NCBI GenBank assembly: GCA_012295275.1
Contig: CM022670.1
Span: forward strand, 3,153,335-3,217,334
Reading direction: 5' to 3'
Source of the DNA: Chrysomallon squamiferum
Lineage: Eukaryota; Mollusca; Gastropoda; Neomphalida; Peltospiridae
Length of the DNA: 64,000 nt
Shown: piece after piece, positions 16,372 to 46,939 of the stretch
Position numbering within the stretch: the first letter of the stretch is position 1
Layout of the letters: each line of letters starts with the position of its first letter
Program-made: the position numbers and the translations under genes
Notes under the pieces: model-generated
Seen by the model: the letters and a program-made list of their open reading frames with translations, nothing else
Databases searched by the model: none
Told to the model about the DNA's origin: nothing

Positions 16372-16882
16372 AAATATAACGAAATGAATATCACTACAGT
16401 CAGAGACATTAATTATTTAAATTGACTGAAGACATCATATTAAGACATAAATGAATGATGAACACTTAAAATGTAAATTTATTGCAATGAGTATCTTTTG
16501 TACCTAAGCATTAACAAATCGTTATACAAATACACAAGATAAAGCACTGCATTTGGTTTTTTGGCCATCTACGTGAAATTTTATTTAAATAAATTATTCG
16601 AAGATCTCTGCAGATTTGACCTTTTAAGCCAAAATGATATAAATGTTTATTCCTTGGCTAATACATAATAATTTACTTAGTTAATCTCGGAATGTAAGCT
16701 ACATTACTGATCTACCATTTATGGAGTTGGGTGGACAATAGCAGCTCGGTTAACGAAATGTTTAAAATTAATGAAAGTAAAATAAAACATGAAATACAGG
16801 TATAAACACACAGAAGAAAAATATGAACCGTAAAATTATCATCTGACGTAAATACTTGCCAAGCCGGTCGTATGCACGGATT

Positions 16883-16927
<45 letters not shown>

Positions 16928-17707
16928 AGAAAAAATTGGCAGGACTCTTATATAACAATGTTCAAATAACATATAATAACATAAATATTTGCCACATTCA
17001 TCCAAAACGGATATAAAAAAATAAAATAAAAAATAAAATAAAAAATCTACCAAAACATTGAGAAATCGTGTTATAGTATCAAATCATTAGAAGTAATTTA
17101 CAGCAGTTACAGTGACGGATTATCTAATACGCAATCATTTTACTTCTCATCCATCACTAGAAGCGATTAGCTCGGATACCTGTGGGTCAGCTTACTAAGA
17201 TTTCCACCACTAACTAACTTAATCCGCTAGCCCAGCACTAAGTTGATCCCGTTATAAAATATTTCCCTCTGACGTGTAGCGCTGTTAATTATTTTGTAAA
17301 GAAATTTCCCTGGTCGCACTGGATTAAGCTGAAACGTTAGAGTGTCAGTGAACCGAGAGGACAGACGTTGTATTAAGTGATTCGATCCTGTCCAGTCTAC
17401 GTCACGTGGAATTATTTTATCATTATGACAACGTTAACGGTCACTGTTTTAACCGCTAGCAGTTATAATGGACGCAGTCGCTGTGTTTTTCTTGTGTTGT
17501 AATTATATTTCAAAAAATTATTTATGTTACAAATATATGGGTTTTTCTCATTTTTAAATATATCTCATTTAATGCTTATTTTATTCTCGTTTTATCTTTA
17601 TGGTTTTATTATTTTGTTGTAAAGTTACCAATAATGCGTTACAATTGTAATGTCCTGTAGGAAATTATAATAGTATCTATTTTCTGTAGTTGATTTTTAT
17701 TATTTTG

Positions 17708-17767
<60 letters not shown>

Positions 17768-17768
17768 C
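17708..17768. repeat. (ATT)n microsatellite
   Basis: About 60 bp of pure ATT. Confidence 0.95.
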
Positions 17769-19442
17769 TAGATTTCTGTATAGATGCATACAAAACTGAA
17801 TTTTTCTCTCTCTCACTCTCGAAACGTAGACAGCGTATGTCGTATTTGCACGAATGCGTGCGAGTGCTTGTGTGTGAGCATGCGTTTGTTAAAACAGACG
17901 TCTGTCTAGCAGCTGGTCGTGGTTACATTAATTTGATTTTTCAATTAACACAGAAAAAACTTAACACTATATCAAATCAATAGCGGGTGTCTGTCAAACA
18001 CATCATCACCTTTGATATTAACATCTGACTACAGCAGCTGTAGACTTTTAGATAAAATAATCTTATTATAAACGGTGACAATGCGTATAGGTCGACATAT
18101 AAAACCCACACCAAAGCAAATAAAATCTTCACCACATATTGTGTTTAGTTTCACACTAGTGTTTATAGAGGTGTTAGTATCATATATAATAATAAGTTAT
18201 TTTCATAGTGTATATTAAAATAATCAACCGTAAAGAAACATATTTCAACTGATAACTCGAAACCGTACTAGAATAAATAATTTGGTCTTTCTTTCTTGTT
18301 TTTTTTTTTTTTTTATTTTATTTTATTTTATTTATTTTTTTATTATTATTGTTAGTGTTGTGTTTTTTCATATTTTTCTTATTTATTACTATTACTTATC
18401 ATTCTTCCGGGGTTTTTTTTGTGGGTTTAGGGATATGTATTTTGAAATAACCATGCTATATTATGAAACATAATTATTAAAAAATATATATATTTTTTAA
18501 ATAAAAAATCTTTAAAACAATGAAAGACGCCTTCACACGCACACGCACAAGTAAGAATACGTTGATACCCAGCAAGCCGGGGTTAAACTATTAATAATCA
18601 CAGACAGCTTGCAATTTGGAAGGTGGACAGCTAGATAAAGAAATTTAAATTATAACGATTTAGAAAATTATCTACGTTTATAAAATCAATGTAGAAGAGT
18701 TTAGTATTACAAAGTGTCAGACTGAAGGCAAACTGATTACATCATTTTCACTGGTCACCAATTAGTAACAAGAAAAATAATGCATTTACTGTGGCCTCCT
18801 GTTAGAGAAAGATGACAAATCTGCCGTAAGCCGTAATGTTAAAAATTGCTTTCAATTACCGAGGTGTTAGGCAAGGATTAGTCTTCTCTCCTTGCTCATT
18901 TATTGTTTCTCTTCGTCTTAACAACAATAGTCACCGATTTAAGCTAATATCATTTAGACGCTAATTGCAAACCAATGATAACAGTGCTGAGACATAAGCC
19001 TAGGAAATTGTCCATGTTACGTAATTTTAATTATAATTTCTTCTGAAGCGACAATAAAAGCTCATCTAATATAAACTGACATCTGTTATTTACGGTATTC
19101 TTGCGATCAATCATCCATCATTAAGAAAAAGGAAGGTTTATAGCAACTTCCAAAGAAATGTTTTAATGATACGCCATATACAGAATTTATAATTTGACCT
19201 TTATGTAACAATAATTATTTTGGACGCTAATTTTATGGTGTTTCTTTAATTCTGCATTCAAGAATGATTTTATTTTTCTTTGCTTCCTTAAAAAGATAAC
19301 AATAAGAACATATTATTATTATTGTTTTAAATCTAAGTTGTGTTGTTTGCATGTTAGTTTTATTTCAACGTGTTTATAAAAACTCTTCTGTTTGCCTCTA
19401 TCCATCTACTTACTCCTACATCCATTTGTACTTGATTTTAAT

Positions 19443-19445
<3 letters not shown>

Positions 19446-19527
<82 letters not shown>
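19446..19527. repeat. (TC)n followed by (CG)4
   Basis: About 74 bp of TC ending in CGCGCGCGC, a switch from a mirror-repeat tract to a potential Z-DNA run. Confidence 0.95.
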
Positions 19528-19666
19528 ATTAATTACGGCTGCACTAATTACAGGAAGTGAACAAACCACTTCCGCCAGCAACGGAAGTAAAAAATCATTT
19601 TAACAACACATTCCGCAGACAGTGACCAAGCATGCAATAGAATGTTGCCAAATAAACGCTGTCTTT

Positions 19667-19683
19667 TGACCTCTCTGTGACCT
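19667..19683 (-). promoter_or_regulatory. Perfect DR5 nuclear-receptor half-site pair
   Basis: Two perfect TGACCT half-sites separated by 5 bp (AGGTCA direct repeat with 5-bp spacer on the minus strand), the classical arrangement for RAR/RXR heterodimers. It lies in SSR-flanked intergenic DNA about 10.5 kb downstream of the guanylate cyclase stop. No nearby promoter is visible. Confidence 0.35.
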
Positions 19684-20769
19684 GCAATTACGAGCACAGC
19701 CGCGAGTTCGAATTGTAAAATTATTCCCTCTTGTTCCTCTCTTCACGGTTATTTCATGTGATTAATCTTTGTGTAAGAAAATTCGAATCAGCTGGTGCCC
19801 AACGTCTTTTCTATTCCTACGAGCACTGCTTGTCATTCTGCACCTGGACCACAAGAAGGAAAGTTTCCACACATCAGCCATCAGATATTTAAACCAGTAC
19901 AGGCTAAGCAGTTATTCTCAAGCTACTGGGATCGTATCCTTCAAATGGTTTCAGTGCAAAAACTAAAAGTATAGGAACGTCAGGTAATTGTCGTGTGTTT
20001 TTTTTGATCAGATAAAATACTAATACTGTTACTGTATTGAGCAGGTAAAGCAAGTTTCGGGAATTTCTCGCTTAAGGTAATAAATACTTTATAGACCTAG
20101 CATGTTAAACGATATCTGTCTAATCCGACCTGTATGTTTACGAAATGAAAGACTATTCTTTTATAGGAAAAAAACAACAAAAACCAAAAAAACATTTCTA
20201 TTAAATATATAGGTATGTATGTGTATGTATGTGTGTGTGTGTGTGCATGCAAGCATGCATGTTTCATTGTTTTATGTACGGCAACACATTTTTTTAAATT
20301 TAATCTACATAAATAAAGAAAAAGAAGCTTTCTTTTCCAACTTTTTGTTTTCTTCTTGTTTATGAACTAATTTTAAGCACACATGGATTTCATCATGCGG
20401 TGTTAGAAAATATTAATCTTGTTTCAAGCGACATGCCAATTAATTGCTACTGCTGTAATTGTTTCAATGTACGCTGAATGACCTGCGTCTGGTAAATAAA
20501 AACTGCAGCACTGCATTAAATCATAAGTAAAACAACGGTAAGTGAAATGTATTTAATTATGTATGAGTTATTTTACTGTTTACGAAATACCGCTTATCGC
20601 AGAAAGGTGTTTATTGTAACTAGTGCAAATTAAATTGTTTTAGAAAAAGAAAAAAAAAACGGGCTCTGCATTTCAGTTATTCTTGCTTTATTAGTATTAT
20701 TTTTGTTACCACTATTACTGTAGTGGGCGTTATATCTGATTTTTATTTTTTTAAATTGATTTTTATTTT

Positions 20770-20800
<31 letters not shown>

Positions 20801-23151
20801 CGTGTTTTTCTTCCTCAATATTCAATTTTGTGTTAGCTGCTGAGGGTTTTTGTGTGCTCTCTTTTTCCATTACCCTACTTTTTTCTAAACATTTTGATCC
20901 ATTTCGCAGTTTACCAGACAGATAACTATCCCAAATAAGTGTGTGAACGAAACAGCTGCCCAGCTGTCATATTAAAATTATTTTATAGATCGTGTCGTCC
21001 TTGTTTTATTTATTTTTATTATTTCATTTTTTTTTTTTTTTTTTTTGATAATTTCCCACAAATGCTGTGTCGAACAAACAAAAGAACAATACAAGAGCAA
21101 ATGTGTCTATATATATACACACACATACATTTTTTTTTTCCGTCTTCTAAACCGTATTAAAGAACGGATTCGGCATTTCATTTCTAAACGTATTAACAGC
21201 AGGATTTTAGAAAGCTTTTATGCAAATATTTCTTAACCAATAAATCAGTAAGAGTATGCAGGACCTCAACGCACTGAATAAGCTCGTGGTGAATGTCCCA
21301 CGCGACTTGCAACAAAATAAACACTTGGAATTACATCATTAGCTTCAGATTGAAGTCTCTGGCGATTGTAATTTCCTCTTTGAAGTCTTACATTATTCTA
21401 TTACCCAATTTATAACACATCTATGCTGTATGTTATTCTTACGACACAGCTTTATGAGATGCAAAGTTTATTTAAGACGCGTACCCTTCTTCGTGGTGTT
21501 GGGTTTTGTTTCTCGGATTTTAGCGCGAGTGGTGTGTATGTTAACAATTACTTTTCTTTGCGCCACACGGTCAGGACAAAAACCACACTTCCTCAATGTC
21601 TGCGCAAGTAATTTCCGCTTGTTTGTTTTTCCATCCTCCATATCAGCGGCACCACATAAAACTAATTTAAAATCGTTGTTAAGTTTTGAATGCATCGCCT
21701 CAGTTTCGTAACCGCTATCGATAAAATTAATTTCTTGGACCAGGGGATAATGTCTTAATCATTTTTAAGATTCTTTTTTCTCAAACGTGTTTAAAGCGAG
21801 TCTGTCAAAGGCACAATTTCCGTTGTCGCTGGTCTTGTGTCCGAGTCAGCAGTATGTCTGTGGTTACAAGATTCCTGAATCAGTTTTAACTATAAAACAG
21901 ATACCAGTTTATTCAGCTTTTGAAAACTTTTGAAATTATATATATATATTTTTCTTCTTTTCGTTTTAAAAATGTCAAAACTTCGATTTCCTTTAATTTC
22001 AGTTATGTTATAAGAAAATTAATGAATAAATAAGTTACGACATAATAATAATAAGAAGAAGAAGAAGAAGAAGAAGAAGAACAACAACAACAACAACAAC
22101 AAGAAGGAGGAGGAGGCGGAGGAGAACGAAAGAAGAATGAAAAAAATGTTTGAACATTTTCATACTATAGAGTTTATTATTAAAACAAACAAAATAAATA
22201 TGAATTTAAATAAATAAATAGATAACAACAACAACAACAACAACAAAAGTAATATCATCATTATTATCACCATCGTAATGGAATAGCTCGTTCTTCTAAT
22301 GTTGTCATTTATATTCACTTTAGCATTACATCTATTCCCAGTGTGAAAAAAAAAAATAAAAAAATAAAGTATAATAAAGGCCATCTAAAGACCTTGTCTC
22401 AACATATCCACCTGTTTCTGTTTTATTCCTGACTTGCTGGCATTAAAGTATCAACATATAAACAGATACAACTGATTTTATTAGCAAAATGACTGACAGC
22501 AGTTACGATACTCAATGTGCAGCCATTTATTTTATGTGAAAATAAATCTCTCCACAGACTTACATTAAAATGTTGTGCAATAAATGGACAGTGACGTCCT
22601 TCAGTGGCTTCTATCGTTCACATCCCCAAATATCCGTGTTTAAAAGCTTCTGACAAATCATTTTCTTTTCCTTGTAAAAAGATTTAAATTTCCAAGCCCA
22701 AAGTTCAAAATAAATCGATTAATCGGTGACATTATAGCTGCAAACTAACTGAAAATAAATCTGTACCATTCGTAAACAAGATTATAAAGTATACAAGTGT
22801 GACGTGAACAGATTACCTACATGTTTTCTAAGCTTCAAAATGATTATTTCGTTTCTGGATACCCATCTCTGCAAATAATAAAATGCGACACTAAAAAAAG
22901 AAATCCTCATTGTTTTCCGTGCTCCAGTCACACGAAGACTTAGAGTGAAATTTAATGAATAAATGAAAGTGAAACAGATAAGGTTAATTTCATCATACTG
23001 ACTGAAGAAATAATCAAATTAATGTTTGAGTTTAGAAAACAGATATGTCTTTCCGTCATATTTAAAGTTTATTTTTGAAATTTATTATAATTTTTATTCA
23101 ATTTGCATCATGTTATTATTATATACAGAAATTTACATCTATGTAAATGTC

Positions 23152-23156
<5 letters not shown>

Positions 23157-23203
<47 letters not shown>
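23157..23203. repeat. (ATT)n microsatellite
   Basis: About 47 bp of pure ATT. Confidence 0.95.
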
Positions 23204-24456
23204 CTAAAGCAATCTAAAAAAAAGGTGGAAAACAAAAAGGAAAGATAAACGAGATATATGAATTTGAGTATCAAGAACGTGGCAGTAATTAAAATAGTGA
23301 TTTAATAACAGTGTAAATTTAACAAAAACCAATTAATATAACTATATCGTTAAAGCTAAGTTTACACACTGAAAGTCAGACACTTAGACATGAGTTCAGA
23401 TAGAAATACAAACTAATTGATGTTTAATGCAAAGAGTCCATAAAGCAGATTTCTAAAATGAGGACTGGGATGGAAGATGTAACTCATCACGTATAGAGCC
23501 AACAAACCAAGTAAACTAATAAACTAAAATATAAAAACACTTAGACATAAACAAACTAAATGTAAACGTAATGGTGAATATATTAAAATGGTGGTAAACC
23601 TTTAACGAGTCACATTTTAAAACTGGAAAAATAAAGCGTAACTAAGTATCACCAAAATGGATTTTATGATCTTTAACGGTTTGTAAGAACTTCTGTGCGG
23701 CATTGTTCAGGAACGGATAGCAGACTGTGATTTCAGCAAATATCGCTTCTTCTCCACAGATTCCTTTCCCTTCACTGAGACAAAAAGCAGATATAAAGAG
23801 GCAGATCTCCAGACAGACAATCGATGGAACAAAAAAAAAAAAAAAAAAAAAAAAATTATAGTGTGAAAAAGTATGGAGGACATGGAAATATTTTAGCGTC
23901 ATGATCAGAACAACCTAGATTTGAAGTGAGAGAACTGCACAAAACAGTATTTGTAATAATGCTTCAGTGGTTTGTTTAAAGAGAACAATTGTTTGGTAGT
24001 GCGTTATTTCAACAAAGAAAGTGTGGATATATCACTACCAATTTTATGGCCAATAATTTAGAACATACGGTTTAGAAGTCTAATATTTTGACAGAGAGAT
24101 TTTGGTATAAACTACCACCAATTTTTATGACAGTATCTTATCAGATATTGTTAGTAAGAGTGCCTGTAATGTGATGAATATTTTTCTGTTGAACTTACAA
24201 ACAACTCTGTGAAGTAAAAAGAACAGGCTGACATGACCCAGAAAGTGTTTTAAATTTGTTAATTACTTAAGCGGCCAGCTGTCTTCTTCACACGACATTC
24301 TGGACAATAATGTTTCGATCTCGTGGGGGCGAGACGAACGACAGTCGTAAATCGGTCGTCAGAAACTTACTCGAATTACGATCGATCCAGGTCTACGACC
24401 GTTCTGAATTACAAACCAAACTTTGCACAATAGTACACAGTATATCTTTAATGTCA

Positions 24457-24626
24457 CTTTGTAAGTATATTATATCAAAAGGATTTTTCGCTGCTACCTG
24501 AGCGATGTAGTTTTCTTTCTGTGGTTAATTATATTTACTTACTTACTTACTTACTTACAAATGTTACTAGGAAACTGAAGTTCTACAATGACACGTATGT
24601 AGTTATTTATGTTACAATGTACTCTA

Positions 24627-24706
<80 letters not shown>
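24457..24706 (+). repeat. Duplicated segment related to GUCY1B1 intron 2, ending in (TC)n
   Basis: 24457-24629 resembles the reverse complement of about 43885-44093, sharing CACTTTGTAAGTA, TTCGCTGCTAC, CCTGAGCGATGTAGTTTT, a (TTAC)n run and TTCTACAATGACACGTATG in the same order, with indels. Both copies run into a (TC)n tract. Here the tract then leads into the exon 7 copy; in intron 2 it leads into unrelated DNA. Confidence 0.8.
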
Positions 24707-24711
<5 letters not shown>

Positions 24712-24755
24712 CTTTTTTATTCATGTGAAAATCTCTTTCGTTTTCGTCATTTCAG

Positions 24756-24870
24756 ATAACAATTGGAATTTATTCAGGGAACGTGGTGACTGGTTATATT
24801 GGTAAAAAGATGCCTCGCTATTGTTTGTTCGGTAACACTGTTAACCTCACCAGCAGGACGGAAACGACAG
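24756..24870 (+). pseudogene. Truncated inverted copy of GUCY1B1 exon 7
   Basis: 115 nt match the first 115 nt of exon 7 (33896-33782) with 8 mismatches (93% identity), on the opposite strand to the gene. The 3' end of intron 6, including the acceptor GTCATTTCAG and an adjoining (TC)n tract, is copied too. The copy encodes [13 protein letters not shown] in place of [13 protein letters not shown] and stops abruptly at ACGACAG, losing the last 40 nt and the donor. It lacks all other exons, so it cannot make a cyclase. Confidence 0.9.
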
Positions 24871-25347
24871 TCTCTCTGTCTCTTCATCATTTTGTTTTCT
24901 AAGTCTACGATTTGTCTATGTAATCAAATAAACTACAAAGTGGCAGACGCTTGGGAAAATAATTTTATGAGTTTAACAAACACGTGGTTATTAATCCCGC
25001 AGTAAAAACACCTAAAACTTACGACGAGCACTTACTACAAATGGAATTCTCAACATGCTGACACGTAAACTGTGAAAGAGATAAATGCTCGTGTGGAAGA
25101 ACAACAAACATAATTCGTCAAGCAGGGAGTGCAATTTCCTCCGAGGCTGAGGAGGAAACATCTCTGGAATTGAGACGTATTGTCGATGTCACCACACTCA
25201 TAGGTCAACCGTTAGCCGCCATTAAAAATCGCGGAGGCCCTTTCCTTCAGTTTTTTCGTCGAATATATTTTTCTTCTTTGTTTCATTCCTTATTCGTTTT
25301 TTATTCATTTTTCCCGTTTTGTTTTTTTTTTTTTTTAATTTGCTGTT

Positions 25348-25349
<2 letters not shown>

Positions 25350-25421
<72 letters not shown>
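25350..25421. repeat. (TC)n microsatellite
   Basis: About 71 bp of pure TC following a T14 run. Confidence 0.97.
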
Positions 25422-26314
25422 ATTTATCACCCCTGCTGTATCCTTGTAAACCCAACCAATAAATAAATAAATAAAAGCAAAAAAATGCAATGACTTTAAA
25501 CGTCATTTCCGGTGATTTGTAACCCAATTTTTTTTTTTTTTTCATTATTCTTTTCTTCTTTTTTTTTCTCTTAGACTCATTTCTCACTCCTTTCTTAAAC
25601 AATCTTTTCTAGTGAATTTTTATTTTATTTTATTTTATTTTTTTTACGAATTTGTCGAGTGTAAACTTGTGATTAACGAAACTGCTGTGAAAGTAACAAT
25701 ATATTTCTAAGATTATTTTTGCTGACAAAACACAGTCAGTTAGAATCCCTAACAAATACTTAAAATTTGAATGTGAATTTAAAATATCTAAAACGTAAAT
25801 CACGAATGTTTAAACACAATATTATAACGAAATTTAAAACAAATTCTAAAAAGTCATTCACTGGAATAACTTCCAGTAACACCACATTAGTATATATATC
25901 TTCATTCTCTTCAATCTAAGAACGTAATCTCATCCTAATTCGATAAGGAGTTTTACATTCGGTATTCCAAATTTCTGTAACATGTTTCATTTTATTTTGT
26001 ATGATATTACACACTAATCTTCTAACTTTTAGTTCACGTTTAACTGATATCCCGAGATGAACTTTCAGTTTTTGTCATTCAGCCTTTGCGCTGGTAAAGG
26101 TTTAACAACGTTTTGCGTAACTTTCCTACATACTAATAAAGTTATGAAATAAGCAAACATATGATACTCGACTTTCATCGGATCCATTTTTAATAAATCT
26201 GCTACGTGGTGAATCAACTGTGGATGTTAAAACAGACTGGTTTGTTTATATTTTGGTTTGTTAGCAGACATTTTAAATTACTTATTATTATTGTTATTGT
26301 TGTTGTTGTTGTTG

Positions 26315-26352
<38 letters not shown>

Positions 26353-26810
26353 TGATCAATTATTGAAAAAATAAGACTAATAATTAAGAACTGTCGGTTT
26401 TAAAGATGTATATATGTTGCTGGGCAAGGAATTTAATGGATGAACCTTTGTTTAACAACATTTTGTCTCATTCAGTATCATTTCCCACAGACCAAGACAG
26501 CACCTGCCACAGCCTTTGATAAACTAGTTGCTAGGCTTTAGCTGGAACAGGAACTGTTCTGTAAGGTATGGGCCGATGGGGACTGTAACGGGATTCATTA
26601 CCTATTTTGTCAGCGCTCCAACAAAGAGCTGAAACTCGCTTCTTGTGATATTTAAAATAAGTAGTTTTTTTAATTCATTAATTTCATTTGGTTTGAGTAT
26701 CATTGCAGATTGTAATCACCAGATCTGTCTTTAGTACCAAGTCCAAACATAACAGAAAAAGTATGTGATGGTGATCATGGAGTACTGATGCTAGTTCTGA
26801 TTATGATAGT

Positions 26811-26902
26811 GATAATCGAGTGATGATGGTGATGATGGCAGTGTTGGTATGATGATGATAATCGAGTGATGATGGTGATGATGGCAGTGTTCGTATGATG
26901 AT
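26811..26902 (+). repeat. 46-bp tandem duplication
   Basis: GATAATCGAGTGATGATGGT and following bases are repeated with a 46-bp offset (26811 and 26857), one mismatch (TTGGT/TTCGT). Embedded in GAT-rich DNA. Confidence 0.8.
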
Positions 26903-27034
26903 GATAACCTAGAAATTGATCAAGTGCACTGAAATTCAGTTTATATATTATGATTCTGACTAATTTTCGGAGTTTTTTGGTTATTGCTGTTGTTGTTGTT
27001 GTTATTATTAATATTAATATTATTATTATTATTA

Positions 27035-27075
<41 letters not shown>

Positions 27076-28130
27076 TTGTTTGTTCTTTGCTTCTGTTTAT
27101 GCATGCTTGGCTTGTTTTTGTCCTTATTCCTAGAGGGATTTTTCTTTCTTCGTTTTTCTTTTTTTTTTCGGTTTTTTCTTTTCTTTTTTCTTTTGATAAA
27201 CAAATTGAATAATAATGGGAAAAAAAAAAACCTGATTAATCTCGCTTCTAAAACACAAAACATGCGCAGTTTTAATTACAAAGCTGAAAAACTGTGACAA
27301 ACAAAAAAGCCATTAAAGTAAGGGTTAACAAACTGGAAATGACAGAGGTCGAATTCAGTTTAAAATGTTTTCTAGAGACTTGTGTGGAGTTCACTGCCAG
27401 GTGCATTTCTTCAAACTCGGATGCTTATTATCTGCACTGTGCCAAATTAATACATGTCAGATTAAATTAAGGAGAAAAAAGGATAGGTAAAGAAAATACG
27501 TAAATAAGTAATTAATAAAACGTGTTCCATGGCCACGGAATAAGATATGTAAACAATACAGCTAAATTCTTAATTAAAAACATGTTCAGTGAAAGAAAGA
27601 CTTTTCTTGTCTTGAGGAAAAGCAATTAAGATGCGAAAGAACGTTACATACTTACTGACATAGGTCAAATAACATATAAAAAAAAAAAAAAAACAGCGAG
27701 AAATGATTAACAGAAAAAGGTAAAAAGAAATAAGAAGAAGATGATGATAATGTAGAAAGCAAAATAGGAAGAAAATCAGTGATGACAATAATCATTTTTT
27801 TCAACAATACAATAATAATACTAAGAAAAGAATAAGAAAAGATGATGACAGTTATTCTGATGTCAATGACAACAATAATTTTCTAGCAACTTATTCTATA
27901 TTTCAAATGAACATCCGTTTTTATCCCAAGACGAGGAAAAAATTACTTCCAGAGAGAAACATCCAAGGCAAAAGATCATCGACAAAATAATAGATCATTG
28001 TGTGGTCTGGCCAATATTTGTCTAAGATTACAACAGTATTGATGCGATTCCATTGACCTCAGAGTTAAAACTGTAATTTAGAACTCGATATTTTTTGTTA
28101 TTTACCCGCAGGGCCTATTTATTGTATCCA

Positions 28131-28163
<33 letters not shown>

Positions 28164-29907
28164 CATTCAAGAAGACTTTCATTGCTAATGAATTAGTTTT
28201 GTCCATTTCATTCAAAACAAACAAAAAGAAACACAAGAAGCTGAATAAACTGTTTGGTGAGTTCAAAGAATCGGTTCTGTCTAGAGGCCATTAATTTGTT
28301 CTGTTGCTATAACTTTTGAAACGAGTCCCAGAGAAAAAGGGACTAGATGAATATATTTTAAGTAAGGTATATTTCCTTCAGGTTCACAGAAATCAAAACA
28401 GAATAAAGCTACACACAGATACGTTTCCTGTAGTAAAGACTGTATTTAAGCAGATCGATAGATAAGCAGATATATAAATATTGAATATGTACACTAATAT
28501 GCAGTATGTCTCGCTATCTATCCTACTCAGTATATTCTGTACTTGAGATCTGTATCATTCTTGTGCTAATCTCTATATCTTCGTTGGTGTGTTCAAAGTA
28601 ATAGATAATTACACCATCATAATGTTATTAATTCTAGCGTGTTATTAAGTTCAAACATAATTCTTCAGACTTTCAGTGCTGCCTTCTTCTTCGTGATTGT
28701 TCTGTTTATTATAATCAGCTTTGTGCAGACTGTCATGCCTGGTGGTTGTTGGATTAATTAATGTTGTTTGTATATTTTTGTTGTTGTTTGTTTTGTGATA
28801 TCTAGTAGCTTGTGACGTTTTTCTAAGCGGAAGAGGAAGTTGAACTTTCTTTGCTTTTTAGATTTTGTTTTTGTCTAAAATATTTTTAATAGAACAGTTA
28901 TAAATAGATAGGCTTCATGACCAGTGCAAATATGTAAGTGAAAATGATGATGTTGTTAATGGATGATGACAAAAAGATCTTGGCTCTTCTTTGTCTTTCT
29001 CTCGCTCCTTTTTTCTGTCTGTCTGATTCTCTCTCTAACTGCTACGTTCCATAAAAAAAAAATCCTTTGTTTTTTAATACATGGTTTTGCTTTGATAAAT
29101 TTATTCTTAGGCAACACAGATAAAAATAACAATTAGGAAAAAGATTCACAAATATTTTAATAATTTATTCTTGACTATGTTATTACAATAAACCATTTTA
29201 TCAGAATCAGCTGATGAACTAAATCATTAACAAGTTAGAATTCAAACCAATTTATAATCACTGCTCGGTTAAATTTATTTCTACGAATGAATATTAATTC
29301 GGAAACACGCGAACATGATTTATGGTTCGTAGATCTGTATAAATGTAGGTGGGTAGCAGGTTGGCAGGTAGGCAGGTATTCATTTAGGTAAAATATACCT
29401 ATCTCTGTAAGCTTAGACAAATAAGAAAACAAATACGCAGAATTTTCATTTCAAACTAATGTTTTAAATGGCCACTGAATAAGATTATTACGAGATGACA
29501 AGAAAAAGAATTAACGTACCGAAAAGCAGTTAAAGTTTCAAAGGAAAAAGTATGACAGAGAAGCATACAGATGGTTTAAGATGGAAAGAATCGAAGGAAA
29601 GACTTAAATATGGGGAATAAGTTTGTTTATATGTAAACTGATGTAAATACATGAGTGAAATTTAGAGACCTAAAGTTAATGTACTTTTTTTTATTAAACA
29701 GTCTTTTTTGTTCATCGTAAACTGAAAATGAACAAAGTTGATATCTAAAAAAAAAGAAGTATTAATATTAATTAAATAAAAAAGAATTAAGATTAAAATA
29801 GGGAAGAAGAAAGAAAATAACATTACTGAAAAGAGAAATAATTGAATGCAGTAATTAATCTCCCGTTCAGAGTTAAAAAAAATCATAAATTACGAATTTT
29901 AACGGAA

Positions 29908-29913
29908 TTTATT
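29908..29913 (-). terminator. Candidate GUCY1B1 poly(A) signal
   Basis: Plus-strand TTTATT reads AATAAA on the minus strand, about 270 nt after the guanylate cyclase stop codon. AATAAA is common by chance in DNA this AT-rich, so this is only the nearest plausible site. Confidence 0.35.
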
Positions 29914-30181
29914 TCTCCTACAAAATTTAGCAAGAACAGAACTACATTAAATAAATTACTGATTAGTTTTGTTTGGAAACAGTCATTACTGTATTAATAA
30001 CCCCATTTTTTTATTTCCGTAGAAATTACAACAGAATATCGTCATTTTACGTTACAACTCGAAATAACCGGAAAGAAGACGACCGGTTATAGTCTCTTCC
30101 TTTAACACAAATAAAACTCCGCAGAGAAGATCTCCGATTAGCGTCATTTCCGTTACGTACAGGAAAACGTGACGGTGACGG

Positions 30182-46939
<16,758 letters not shown>

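Larger units (their letters stand above)
16372..24456. other. Intergenic DNA, no gene seen
   Basis: AT-rich, with (TAAA)n at 16885-16925, poly-T at 20771-20800 and (GAA)n/(AAC)n at 22053-22101. 21,430-21,700 has overlapping open frames on both strands and higher G+C, but no recognisable protein. 19,550-19,760 is GC-richer and carries the DR5 motif. Confidence 0.5.
24871..29907. other. Intergenic DNA downstream of GUCY1B1, no gene seen
   Basis: Contains (GTT)n/(ATT)n at 26285-26352 and 27000-27074, A-runs at 27677-27692 and 28131-28160, and nothing protein-like. 24,990-25,250 is GC-richer, without a recognisable feature. Confidence 0.5.

Noticed and set aside
21430-21711. Overlapping open frames on both strands in GC-richer DNA
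   Set aside because: Neither strand gives a known motif; overlapping frames on both strands are typical of a local rise in G+C.
24310-24501. Possible further guanylate cyclase exons left of the exon 7 copy
   Set aside because: The sequence left of the (TC)n tract matches intron 2, not an upstream exon; no second cyclase gene is supported.
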